Source: CAYZZA01 sp964482685
GTDB taxonomy: Bacteria > Bacillota > Bacilli > Lactobacillales > Carnobacteriaceae_A
NCBI GenBank assembly: GCA_964482685.1
Contig: CAYZZA010000011.1
Location: 1-30,963, forward strand
Length of the DNA stretch: 30,963 nt
Reading direction: 5' to 3'
A program made the translations under genes and the position numbers. The notes under the pieces were generated by a model. It had not been told where the DNA came from, did not search any database, and worked only from the letters and a program-made list of their open reading frames with translations. Below are positions 1 through 7,973 of this stretch, one piece after another (position 1 is the stretch's first letter; every line of letters starts with the position of its first letter).

Positions 1-867
1 ATTCCACTAGTTATTTTAGACAAAGAAAGTACATCTGAGAGTCGAGTAGAGTATTATTTAAACGGTGCTGATGACGTTATCCCCGATTGTGTCACAGCAC
101 ATGAACAAGCTGTTAGAATCCATCGCTTTTTACAGTATAAAAAAAGAATAGACCAGAACTTAATTATGGACGAATTAACTCAAGTGTATAATCGAAAATA
201 TTTGGCAAATGTGTATGCTCAATTAATCAATAAATTTAAAAGACAAAAAGAACCTTTCAGCGTTGTGATGCTCGACATAGATCACTTTAAAAAAGTAAAT
301 GATACATATGGTCATGTGGTGGGGGACATGGTTTTGCAGTCACTTGCCCACATATTAAAGAAAGAACTCCGGCCAACAGATACTGTAATCCGTTATGGTG
401 GGGAGGAGTTTTTGGTATTGCTTTCAAGAACAAGAGCAGTGGATGCAAAAAGGATAATGGAACGTATTCTACATACCTTTCGAGGCACCATACATACGCC
501 TACAGATGCTAAATCTTTTTCTTGCACCTTTTCTGCTGGCGTCCAAGAAGTTTCAACTATACACAAAACATTAACAAAACATATAGAATTGGCAGACCAA
601 GCTCTTTATCGAGGAAAACAAGCAGGAAGAAATATTGTCTTAACAGCAGCCGATACCAAGAAATCAGTTTTGAAAAAACAAATCTCCGTTTCGATTATAG
701 ATGATGACCCCATTATCCGCTCGATGCTGATAGACTTTTTTGAAAAAAGCAAACTAAGAAATGAATATACTCTAGAAGTTTTATTTTGTATGCATCAAGA
801 AATTCTTTTTTTGGATGGACAACGACAACAAAAAAAGATACTGTGCTTTATAGCGGGCTCGTTATGA
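1..867 (+). CDS. Diguanylate cyclase, receiver-GGDEF-truncated receiver (5' partial)
   Basis: Makes cyclic di-GMP from two GTP. The reading frame is open from the first base, so the true start lies left of the window and the ATG at 166 is internal. Residues coded by 1-165 look like the end of a response-regulator receiver (LVILDKES, then GADDVIPDC, where the usual Lys-Pro is absent). A complete GGDEF domain follows: DELTQVYNR, MLDIDHFKKVNDTYGH, and the active-site GGEEF. An RxxD inhibitory site (RPTD) lies five residues before GGEEF, so the enzyme is probably active and product-inhibited. A second receiver begins near base 685 (SVSIIDDDPIIRSML, an intact acidic pocket) but loses resemblance near base 780 and stops at 867 without the phosphoacceptor Asp region. 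The family architecture REC-GGDEF-REC is known; the C-terminal truncation is what I see. It overlaps the next fragment in another frame, which suggests a deletion. Confidence 0.85.
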   Translation: MPLVILDKESTSESRVEYYLNGADDVIPDCVTAHEQAVRIHRFLQYKKRIDQNLIMDELTQVYNRKYLANVYAQLINKFKRQKEPFSVVMLDIDHFKKVNDTYGHVVGDMVLQSLAHILKKELRPTDTVIRYGGEEFLVLLSRTRAVDAKRIMERILHTFRGTIHTPTDAKSFSCTFSAGVQEVSTIHKTLTKHIELADQALYRGKQAGRNIVLTAADTKKSVLKKQISVSIIDDDPIIRSMLIDFFEKSKLRNEYTLEVLFCMHQEILFLDGQRQQKKILCFIAGSL

Positions 868-1136
868 AAAGTCCTGTAGAAGAAGGACGCCTTTGGGTTT
901 CTAATTTGGCTCCAATTGATCCTGATGTCGACTACCCAGGATATGAAGAAGTGATTTTGCTGACTGGCGATACCGTTTTGTTAGTGTATGAAGAAACAGG
1001 TGAAAAAGCGAAAGCAGAAGATGTAGAAGTAGGGACAGAAGTGCTTATTGAGTTAATAAAAGATGCCCCTATGACTATGTCTATCCCCCCACAAATCCCA
1101 GGAAATGCGATTGTGAAAATAACAATTAAAAAATGA
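786..1136 (+). pseudogene. Remnant of a secreted/lipoprotein-like small protein, N-terminus lost
   Basis: The frame encodes up to 116 residues, of which the part from about base 820 (WTTTTKKDTVLYSGLV) looks like the mature region of a small extracytoplasmic protein. The Thr/Lys-rich linker before the domain is what normally follows a lipobox Cys, but no signal peptide or Cys is present, and the ATG at 786 has no clear ribosome binding site. The C-terminal half (PMTMSIPPQIPGNAIVKITI) is well preserved and ends at a proper stop followed by a terminator. The domain has a loose resemblance to DUF3221-type lipoproteins (weak, from memory). The 5' end overlaps the truncated receiver of the preceding gene in a different frame. 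I infer that a deletion removed the end of that gene and the start of this one. An ATG at 864 could still allow a cytoplasmic product. Confidence 0.5.
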
Positions 1137-1146
1137 GAGTATGTTT

Positions 1147-1193
1147 AAAAACCATTGCCTTTTGCATTTAGATGAAAGCGGCGATGGTTTTTT
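1147..1193 (+). terminator. Intrinsic terminator after the GGDEF/lipoprotein remnant
   Basis: CCATTGCC (1152-1159) pairs with GGCGATGG (1180-1187) through eight pairs with one G-U. An A-tract precedes it and a run of six T follows at 1188-1193. It starts ten bases after the stop at 1136. Confidence 0.8.
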
Positions 1194-1356
1194 GTTCTTT
1201 ACTGGGGAATGTATTAAAAACAAAATCGATATTATAGAAAAGCAGCAAAAAAGTTAAACAATCATTTCAAAACATGCCCTAGAGGATATCCGGTATACTA
1301 AGAAGAGAATAATACTAGACAAAAGATTTACAGAGCAACTAAGAAGGAGTGGTTTC

Positions 1357-3795
1357 ATGAGTTTACAAGAAGAATGTCGTATCCCAGTGCATAAATTATG
1401 TAAAAAAAGTGTGTATGCAAAAGAAAGTATGCACCGTCAATCTAAAAAGGAAGAACGCGAATCAATTTTGCCATTAAAAGGAATTATCGGTCAGACTCGA
1501 GCGGTCAAAGCGATGCAATTTGGACTAGAAATGTCTAGCTTAGGCTACAACATTTCTGTTGTAGGTGCGCCTGGAACTGGGAAAAGTACGTATGTGGATT
1601 CAACGATTCACTATTATGCAGCTAAAAAGGAAACCCCACAGGACTGGTGTTATGTATATAACTTTCAAAATCCAGACAAACCAATTGCTATTTCTTTTCC
1701 ACCGGGAAAAGGAAAGCTTTTTAAAAAAGAAATGATGGAAGCAATAGAAGAGTTTCAACAAACCATTCCGAATGCTTTCGAAAACAATGAATACACAGTG
1801 TCCAAAGGAGAAATTGTGCAGCGAGTTCAAAGCCAAGTGGATCATGATATGCGTGTGTTAAAGGAAAAAGCAAAAGAAGCCAACTATATGTTGCAACAAA
1901 ATCCTCAACAACTTGTTTTCGTTCCCTTTAAAGATGGAAAGAAATTGCTCCCTGAAGAGTATGAACAACTCCCGGTAGAAGAAAGAAAAAAAATGGAACA
2001 ACAAGTGATTTTATTAGAACGACAGCTAGAAAATGTTCTATTAAATATGCAAGGGTTAGAAAAAAAGGCAGCGGATGAAATCAAGCGCCTAGACGAAGAA
2101 TTGACGCGTATGGTAATCAAACCGAGGATAAATAGGTTGAAAGCCAAGTACGGACAAAAAAAGAAGATAGAATTATTTTTGACGGAAGTAGAAGATGATG
2201 TTGTGAAGAACTACCAAGAATTTCAAGGAAAATCGAATCAAAATGAGTTCTCAGCAGATTCTTTTCTGATGGAAAAAAGCAGTCATTCTTTCGTGAATTA
2301 CCAAGTAAACTTGTTCGTCACCAACGAGCATACTAAGGGTGCACCTGCGTTGATTGAGCCTTTTACAAGTTACTACAACATTTTTGGAAAAATAGAATAT
2401 AAAAGTCAATTTAACTCGACGACGACTGACTTTACCATGATTAAACCTGGTGCAGTCCATTTAGCAAATGGTGGCTATTTGGTCTTGCAAGCAAAAGATC
2501 TTCTTTTTGATCCTTTTTCTTGGGAAACACTAAAAAAAATCCTCAAACAAGAACAAGCTGTTATCGAAAATATTGGCGAACAGTACCGGTATGTTCCAAC
2601 AGTCACACTAAAGCCAGAACCAATTCCCCTAGATTTGAAAGTCATTCTCATTTGTAGCCCGATTTTTTATGAGGCATTGAGAAGAGACGAAGATTTTGAA
2701 AAACTATTCAAAGTTAAAGTTGATTTTGATCAAGATATGCAACGAAACACAGAAAACGTATTGAATTATATTTCATATATTCAATCTGTTGAAAAAAAAC
2801 ACGGCTTATTGCCTTTTGATGCTTCGGCAATGGACAAGATTATAGAGTATGGTTCAAGGTTAGCCGGTAGCCAACATAAGTTGTCCACGCAGTTTAACGA
2901 TGTGTCGGAAGTGATCCAAGAGTCTCACCTCATCGCCCATCGTTTGGCTGAAAAAGAAGTTGCATTGGAGCATGTCATGAGAGCGTTAGAGGAGCGTCGC
3001 TACCGCTCTGGATTATTAGAAGACAAATTGCATGAGATGATCCAACGCGATAAAATTATGATTCAAACAGATGGGGAAGAAATTGGGCAAGTAAATGGAC
3101 TGTCTATTATCCAATCGGATCGCTTGTTGTTTGGGTTTCCATCTCGTATCACTGCACGAACGTTTGCAGGAACAGCCGGTATTACGAATATAGAAAGAGA
3201 AACCAAAATGAGTGGCAGTACGCATTCAAAAGGTGTCCTTACTTTGGCAGGCTACTTAGGGGGCACTTTTGCCCAAAATCGCCCTCTTGGATTAAGTGCG
3301 CAACTCTCTTTCGAACAACACTACGGAAGTGTGGACGGAGACAGTGCATCAAGCGCAGAGCTTTATGCTCTTTTGTCTAGTTTAGCGCGTGTGCCTATCA
3401 AACAAAATTTAGCGGTCACTGGTTCTATCAATCAACATGGACAGATTCAATCTATAGGAGGCGCTACAGAGAAAATAGAAGGCTTTTTTGATGTCTGTAG
3501 AGCAAAAGGATTAACGGGAGAACAAGGTGTGTTGATTCCCATTCAAAACATAGAGGATCTAATGTTGAAAGAAGAAGTCTTGGAAGCAGTGCAAACCCAT
3601 AAGTTTCATGTTTACGGCATTGAAACTGTTGAAGAAGGAATAGAACTTTTAACAGGGATTCCTGCTGGAACAAGAAACGAACAGGGCGAATTTCCAGAAG
3701 GAACGTTATTTTCCAAGATTCAAGCAACGTTGGCACAGTATACAAGTTACCTTGATAAGCGACGTTTTTCTACACGGAGTCTACACAAAGACTAG
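1357..3795 (+). CDS. Lon-like ATP-dependent serine protease (LonB-type, AAA_32 family)
   Basis: An 812-residue AAA+ protease of the COG1067 Lon-like group, which degrades proteins in an ATP-dependent way; specific substrates are unknown. A Walker A GAPGTGKST is at residues 70-78. A long charged, coiled-coil-like insertion follows at about residues 150-260. The AAA core continues (NGGYLVLQAKDLL, near residue 370), and the C-terminal third is the Lon protease domain. The catalytic Ser is S663 in DGDSAS and the catalytic Lys is K706 in GGATEKIE. Their spacing of 43 residues equals that of S679 and K722 in E. coli Lon, so the dyad looks intact. It lacks the N-terminal substrate-binding LAN domain of LonA. 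The start is set by AAGGAG eight bases upstream. It stands alone between a terminator and an unrelated exporter. The function of this subgroup in Firmicutes is poorly defined. Confidence 0.93.
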   Translation: MSLQEECRIPVHKLCKKSVYAKESMHRQSKKEERESILPLKGIIGQTRAVKAMQFGLEMSSLGYNISVVGAPGTGKSTYVDSTIHYYAAKKETPQDWCYVYNFQNPDKPIAISFPPGKGKLFKKEMMEAIEEFQQTIPNAFENNEYTVSKGEIVQRVQSQVDHDMRVLKEKAKEANYMLQQNPQQLVFVPFKDGKKLLPEEYEQLPVEERKKMEQQVILLERQLENVLLNMQGLEKKAADEIKRLDEELTRMVIKPRINRLKAKYGQKKKIELFLTEVEDDVVKNYQEFQGKSNQNEFSADSFLMEKSSHSFVNYQVNLFVTNEHTKGAPALIEPFTSYYNIFGKIEYKSQFNSTTTDFTMIKPGAVHLANGGYLVLQAKDLLFDPFSWETLKKILKQEQAVIENIGEQYRYVPTVTLKPEPIPLDLKVILICSPIFYEALRRDEDFEKLFKVKVDFDQDMQRNTENVLNYISYIQSVEKKHGLLPFDASAMDKIIEYGSRLAGSQHKLSTQFNDVSEVIQESHLIAHRLAEKEVALEHVMRALEERRYRSGLLEDKLHEMIQRDKIMIQTDGEEIGQVNGLSIIQSDRLLFGFPSRITARTFAGTAGITNIERETKMSGSTHSKGVLTLAGYLGGTFAQNRPLGLSAQLSFEQHYGSVDGDSASSAELYALLSSLARVPIKQNLAVTGSINQHGQIQSIGGATEKIEGFFDVCRAKGLTGEQGVLIPIQNIEDLMLKEEVLEAVQTHKFHVYGIETVEEGIELLTGIPAGTRNEQGEFPEGTLFSKIQATLAQYTSYLDKRRFSTRSLHKD

Positions 3796-4063
3796 ATTAC
3801 TGCCTATCCAAGAAGGGACTTTGTATGCTGTTAGAGATTGACTTACACAAATAGCGACTTATACTTGTGGAAGGACGCTGAAACCCTCTAAAAATAAACG
3901 GCAATGGAAGCACCAAGAGATGGATAAAAGCGAGGAAGGTTTATTTTTGAACAACCCCTAAAAGACGTGAATGCTTATTTTCTGACGGATATTGAAAAGG
4001 AGAGAAGTGAACAATAAAGAGTAGACAATTCTTTTAGTATGTATTTGCAAAAGGAGTCGTATC
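3796..4063 (+). other. Intergenic leader of the ABC exporter operon
   Basis: This stretch holds a promoter (3838-3865) and a predicted untranslated leader of about 190 bases. No terminator of the Lon-like gene is evident. Two short frames could be translated: MDKSEEGLFLNNP at 3920-3961, and a tail reading DVNAYFLTDIEKERSEQ up to about base 4016 without a start codon. These may be remnants of a lost regulator or leader. I see no strong hairpin or terminator. In B. subtilis, bmrCD is preceded by a leader ORF (bmrB) that mediates attenuation, so a regulatory leader is possible here, but I cannot demonstrate one. Confidence 0.4.
3838..3865 (+). promoter_or_regulatory. Sigma-A-like promoter for the ABC exporter operon
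   Basis: TTGACT (3838-3843), a 16-base spacer, and TATACT (3860-3865). Predicted transcription starts near 3872, leaving a leader of about 190 bases. The spacer and -10 carry CACAA at 3847-3851 and TTGTG at 3864-3868, an inverted pair that could be an operator. Confidence 0.6.
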
Positions 4064-5827
4064 ATGAAGAAAATTTTAAAAAGATTCGATAAAAAAGACT
4101 GGACACTCGTTGTATGTGCTGTTTTTTTTATTGTGATTCAAGTAGGTTTAGACTTGAAAATACCAGAGTTTATGGAACAAATTACATTGTTGGTACAAAC
4201 AGGAGCGGGTTCTGTTCAACCGATTTGGCGTTTAGGAGGCTGGATGGTGCTCTGTGCATTTGGTAGCTTGCTTGCTTCCGTTATAGTTGGATACTTTGCT
4301 GCTCGATTAGGGGCATCTTTTTCAGCAGATTTACGACATGCCCTCTATGAAAAAGTAGATTCATTTTCTTTGCAAGAAATGAATGCCTTTTCTACATCTA
4401 GCTTGATTACCCGTTCTACAAATGACATTACGCAACTCCAACTAGCGATTGTTTTAGGCTTACAAGTAATGATCAAAGCACCTATTTTGGCTGTTTGGGC
4501 CATTTTAAAGATAGCGGGAAAACAGTGGCAATGGACCATGGTTACCGGGGTTACGGTTGTAGGTTTGTTTGTTTTGGTTTTAATTTTGATTCAATTTGTG
4601 ATCCCCAAGTTCGAATTGCTCCAAATTTATTTAGACAAACTCACCACAGTGACTCGCGAGAACTTAACAGGAATTCGGGTCGTTCGAGCTTACAATGCCG
4701 AGTCTTTTGAAGCCACTCGATTTGCACGTGTAAACAAAGACCTAACAGATACCAACTTGTTCACCAGCCGAATGATGGCGCTTCTTCTTCCGATTGGGAC
4801 AACCGTTCTTGGTGGGCTAAATTTAGCTATTTATTGGGTGGGAGCAAGCATTATCAATGCTGCAGGACCAACAGAACGACTGCCGTTGTTTAGTGACATG
4901 GTTGTGTATTCCTCGTATGCAATCCAAGTAGTAATGGCTTTTGTAATGCTTGTGGCCATTTTTATTTTACTGCCACGTGCACGTGTGTCAGCTGACCGAG
5001 TCAATGCAGTCTTGGATACGGTTCCATCTGTTGTAGACGGCACCAAAACAGATGGTCTTCCATCCAAAAAAGGGACGGTTTCCTTTCAAGGAGTGGGGTT
5101 TAAATATCCAGATGCAGAAGAATATGTATTGAAAGACATCACCTTTGAGGTTGAAAAAGGGCAGACAGTTGCTTTTATTGGGGCAACTGGAAGTGGAAAA
5201 AGCACGCTGTTAAATCTTATCCCACGTTTTTATGATGCAACTGAAGGGACAGTCCGGGTAGATGGGTTAGACGTTCGTGACTATCGCTTGAAGAGCTTAT
5301 ATGACAAAATGGGGTATGTGGCACAACGAGCAGCTCTGTTTAGTGGAACAATTGCCTCAAATATTTCTTTTGGGAAACAAAAAGAGCACAAGGCCACCAT
5401 CGAAGAAATGGAATCCGCTATTCGGATTGCACAAGCTGAGGAATTCATTCAACAATTAGAACAGACTTACGATGCACCAGTTGCACAAGGAGGCGCGAAC
5501 TTATCAGGTGGACAAAAGCAACGCGTCGCCATTGCAAGAGCGATTGCTCGAAAACCAGAATTTCTTCTTTTTGATGATTCATTTTCTGCTTTAGATTTCG
5601 AAACAGATCAAAAATTACGAAAAATGTTAAAACAAGAAACAAAAGATGTGACAACGTTTATTGTTGCGCAACGAATTGGCACAATCCGAGACGCAGATAC
5701 AATTGTTGTATTAGACAAAGGTCGGATGGTTGGATTAGGGACGCACGATACGTTAATGATGTCGTGTGCCATTTACCGAGAAATCGCCTCATCTCAATTT
5801 TCAGAGGGGGAAATCGCCAGTGTATAA
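4064..5827 (+). CDS. Heterodimeric ABC multidrug exporter, subunit with degenerate catalytic site (LmrC/BmrC-like)
   Basis: A 587-residue half-transporter with six predicted membrane segments (about residues 15-300) followed by a nucleotide-binding domain. Walker A is GATGSGKST with K379, the signature is canonical LSGGQ (480-484), and Walker B ends FLLFDDS. The catalytic Glu after Walker B is replaced by Asp (D505), and the switch His is replaced by Gln (Q536 in AQRIGTI). This pattern is established for the non-hydrolysing site partner of heterodimeric exporters such as LmrCD, BmrCD and TM287/288. It pairs with the next gene, which it overlaps by eight bases. AAAAGGAG sets the ATG at 4064. 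The likely role is efflux of hydrophobic drugs or lipids across the cytoplasmic membrane; the substrate cannot be read from the sequence. Confidence 0.93.
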   Translation: MKKILKRFDKKDWTLVVCAVFFIVIQVGLDLKIPEFMEQITLLVQTGAGSVQPIWRLGGWMVLCAFGSLLASVIVGYFAARLGASFSADLRHALYEKVDSFSLQEMNAFSTSSLITRSTNDITQLQLAIVLGLQVMIKAPILAVWAILKIAGKQWQWTMVTGVTVVGLFVLVLILIQFVIPKFELLQIYLDKLTTVTRENLTGIRVVRAYNAESFEATRFARVNKDLTDTNLFTSRMMALLLPIGTTVLGGLNLAIYWVGASIINAAGPTERLPLFSDMVVYSSYAIQVVMAFVMLVAIFILLPRARVSADRVNAVLDTVPSVVDGTKTDGLPSKKGTVSFQGVGFKYPDAEEYVLKDITFEVEKGQTVAFIGATGSGKSTLLNLIPRFYDATEGTVRVDGLDVRDYRLKSLYDKMGYVAQRAALFSGTIASNISFGKQKEHKATIEEMESAIRIAQAEEFIQQLEQTYDAPVAQGGANLSGGQKQRVAIARAIARKPEFLLFDDSFSALDFETDQKLRKMLKQETKDVTTFIVAQRIGTIRDADTIVVLDKGRMVGLGTHDTLMMSCAIYREIASSQFSEGEIASV

Positions 5828-7622
5828 CGACACGTTGAAAGAGATCAAGAAAAGAAATGGATCAATGGAGCCACGAGGGGCCACACGCGTTACTCGTAGC
5901 GTGTGGAGTGAACTGTGGACATATGCCAAACCTTATAAAATGGGCATTGCGTGTGCGGTTTTTGCGGCCATTAGTGGAACTTTACTCAGTTTAGTGGGGC
6001 CTAGCTACATCAGTGTGATGACGGACCTTATTGAAGTAGGGTTAACCTCAACTATTGATATGGAGGCTGTGTTTCAGGTAGGGTTAAAGATGACCCTCAT
6101 CTTTAGTCTAGGTGCACTCCTTTTATATGCACAAGGCTACATAACCGCAACGGTCACCCAAAAAATTACGTATAGGCTGAGAGAAGATATTTCAAGAAAG
6201 CTCAATGTCTTGCCCTTATATTATTTTGATCAAACAAACTTTGGAGATATTTTGAGTCGAATGACCAACGATGTAGATACTATAAGCCAAACGTTGAACC
6301 AAAGTGTGGGTACGTTGATGACCGGGCTTATTTTGTTTGTAGGAGCGTTGGTAATTATGTTTGCCACTAGTTTCCCTCTTGCTCTTACTGCAGTAGGCTC
6401 TTCAGCACTTGGTTTTTTATTGACTATCCTTATTTTAAAAAAATCACAAGTTTTTTTTAATCGCCAACAACATGATTTAGGAAGAATGAACGGACATATT
6501 GAAGAAAGTTATTCAGGCCAAACCATTATAAAAGTGTACAATGCACAAACAGAGGCCAAAGAAGATTTTCATCTGATCAATCGTGATTTATATGACAGTG
6601 CATGGAAATCACAATTCCTTTCAGGATTGATGATGCCCTTGATGACGTTTATTGGAAACATAGGCTACGTAGCTGTGTGTGTGGTAGGGGGCGCGCTTGC
6701 TTTTAACGGAACGATTTCATTCGGGGTAGTCGTAGTGTTCTTGATTTATGTGCGCTTGTTTACGCAGCCCCTTGCCCAACTTGCTCAAGCTGCAACACGG
6801 TTGCAATCGGCATCTGCTGCGGGAGATCGAGTGTTTGAATTTTTATATGAAGAGGAGTTAAGTGATGAAACAAATAAATGCCTCACCTTAACAGATGTGC
6901 GTGGAGACGTGGACTTCCAGCAGGTTCAATTTGGATATGACCCAGAGACACCCGTTATACGTGAGTTTACGTTGTCTGTTTCAGCAGGGGATAAAATTGC
7001 GATTGTAGGGCCTACTGGTGCTGGAAAAACAACGTTGGTCAATTTATTGATGCGTTTCTATGAGATCGACAAAGGAGATATATTGATAGATGGAGTCTCC
7101 ATCCAAGATATCACCCGCGAAAATCTCCATGATCTTTTTTGCATGGTTTTACAAGATACATGGCTGTTTGAAGGAACCATCAAAGAAAACTTGATTTATA
7201 ACAATGAAGAACGGACAGAAGGCGAAGTGGAAGCGGTCTGTAAAGCTGTAGGACTTGACCACTTTATCCGGACCTTGCCTGATGGATACAACACGGTCTT
7301 GAATGATCAAGCGAATTTGTCAGTGGGACAAAAACAGATGCTTACAATCGGGCGGGCGATGTTGGATGATGCCCCTTTGTTGATTTTAGACGAAGCAACG
7401 AGTTCTGTAGACACCCGAACAGAATTGACTATTCAGCAAGCGATGGATACGCTGATGATAGGACGTACCTCCTTTGTAATTGCCCATCGCTTATCAACAA
7501 TCAAAAATGCAGATAAGATATTGGTGATGCAAGATGGAGATATTGTAGAGAGTGGAACACACGATGAATTGTTGCAGCGAAAAGAAGCCTATGCTCATCT
7601 GTATAACAGTCAATTTACCTAA
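5820..7622 (+). CDS. Heterodimeric ABC multidrug exporter, catalytic subunit (LmrD/BmrD-like)
   Basis: A 600-residue half-transporter: six membrane segments, then an ATPase domain. Walker A is GPTGAGKTT (K403). The catalytic Glu is present (LLILDEATSS, E525) and so is the switch His (H556 in IAHRLSTI). The signature is LSVGQ (500-504), with Val for the first Gly. In the heterodimer this altered signature faces the degenerate Walker B site of the partner, so the two subunits are complementary. I chose the GTG at 5820 because AGAGGGGG (5803-5810) sits nine bases upstream and GTGTATAA makes an eight-base overlap with the previous stop. An in-frame ATG at 5766 would overlap the partner by about 60 bases and lacks a ribosome binding site. 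A terminator follows at 7631. Confidence 0.92.
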   Translation: MYNDTLKEIKKRNGSMEPRGATRVTRSVWSELWTYAKPYKMGIACAVFAAISGTLLSLVGPSYISVMTDLIEVGLTSTIDMEAVFQVGLKMTLIFSLGALLLYAQGYITATVTQKITYRLREDISRKLNVLPLYYFDQTNFGDILSRMTNDVDTISQTLNQSVGTLMTGLILFVGALVIMFATSFPLALTAVGSSALGFLLTILILKKSQVFFNRQQHDLGRMNGHIEESYSGQTIIKVYNAQTEAKEDFHLINRDLYDSAWKSQFLSGLMMPLMTFIGNIGYVAVCVVGGALAFNGTISFGVVVVFLIYVRLFTQPLAQLAQAATRLQSASAAGDRVFEFLYEEELSDETNKCLTLTDVRGDVDFQQVQFGYDPETPVIREFTLSVSAGDKIAIVGPTGAGKTTLVNLLMRFYEIDKGDILIDGVSIQDITRENLHDLFCMVLQDTWLFEGTIKENLIYNNEERTEGEVEAVCKAVGLDHFIRTLPDGYNTVLNDQANLSVGQKQMLTIGRAMLDDAPLLILDEATSSVDTRTELTIQQAMDTLMIGRTSFVIAHRLSTIKNADKILVMQDGDIVESGTHDELLQRKEAYAHLYNSQFT

Positions 7623-7630
7623 AATATTCT

Positions 7631-7669
7631 AAAAAAGTATTTTGGACACTTGTCTAAAATGCTTTTTTT
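7631..7669 (+). terminator. Intrinsic terminator of the ABC exporter operon
   Basis: AAAAAAGTATTTTGGACA (7631-7648) pairs with TGTCTAAAATGCTTTTTT (7651-7668) with two G-U pairs, ending in a T-run. It begins nine bases after the stop codon. Confidence 0.88.
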
Positions 7670-7829
7670 GTTTATATATGGATTTTTCGTTGTTCATCAG
7701 AATAAAAATTAGAAAAGAAAAGCCTTTTTATTGTTTTGACTGTGAGATTGGTTTAAACGGGCAAACACCGATATATCAACGCGAAGAGAAACGATTGCTT
7801 TAAAATGAGAAAAAGATTAAAATGAAAGG

Positions 7830-7858
7830 TTGACATTCTCATTTCAACACGTTAAAGT
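7830..7858 (+). promoter_or_regulatory. Promoter of the opp/peptidase operon
   Basis: TTGACA (7830-7835), a 17-base spacer, and TAAAGT (7853-7858); the start would be near 7865. TTCTCATTTCAA lies in the spacer (7836-7847). Its inverted counterpart TTAAAATGAGAA is at 7800-7811, with a degenerate direct copy at 7817-7828. These are candidate regulator sites, also present at the T-box operon promoter. Apart from this, 7670-7799 shows nothing recognisable. Confidence 0.75.
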
Positions 7859-7895
7859 AGGGACACTTAATAAAAAAGAAGAAGGAGTGTTCCCA

Positions 7896-7973
7896 ATGAA
7901 AAAACTAACTCAAACAGCCCATACATTCAAAGAGAGCACTCCAGTCGTCATTATTTTAATGATTAAGTCCTAG
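7896..7973 (+). CDS. Leader peptide (25 codons) with a Val-Val-Ile-Ile-Leu-Met-Ile run
   Basis: A short frame from ATG 7896 to TAG 7971-7973, with AAGGAG (7882-7887) eight bases upstream, directly downstream of a good promoter. Near its end seven consecutive codons, at 7944-7964, are GTC GTC ATT ATT TTA ATG ATT. Six of these seven specify branched-chain amino acids. The stop codon overlaps the first base-pairing segment of a hairpin ladder that ends in an intrinsic terminator, which is the arrangement of a ribosome-stalling attenuation leader. The peptide itself has no domain. Alternatives are a hydrophobic signal peptide of the SHP kind or a tiny membrane protein. The position and the downstream RNA folds favour a leader. 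Confidence 0.72.
   Translation: MKKLTQTAHTFKESTPVVIILMIKS

Noticed and set aside
3825..3854. Nine-codon frame after AGAAGGGA between the Lon-like gene and the exporter
   Set aside because: It overlaps the -35 of the predicted exporter promoter and encodes no informative codon run; likely chance.
5766..5819. Upstream ATG for the second ABC exporter subunit
   Set aside because: It lacks a ribosome binding site and would overlap the first subunit by about 60 bases; GTG 5820 has AGAGGGGG and a short coupling overlap.
7896..7973. Short hydrophobic frame as an Rgg/SHP-type pheromone precursor imported by Opp
   Set aside because: No rgg gene is adjacent, and the stop codon is embedded in an attenuator-like hairpin ladder, so a leader peptide explains more.
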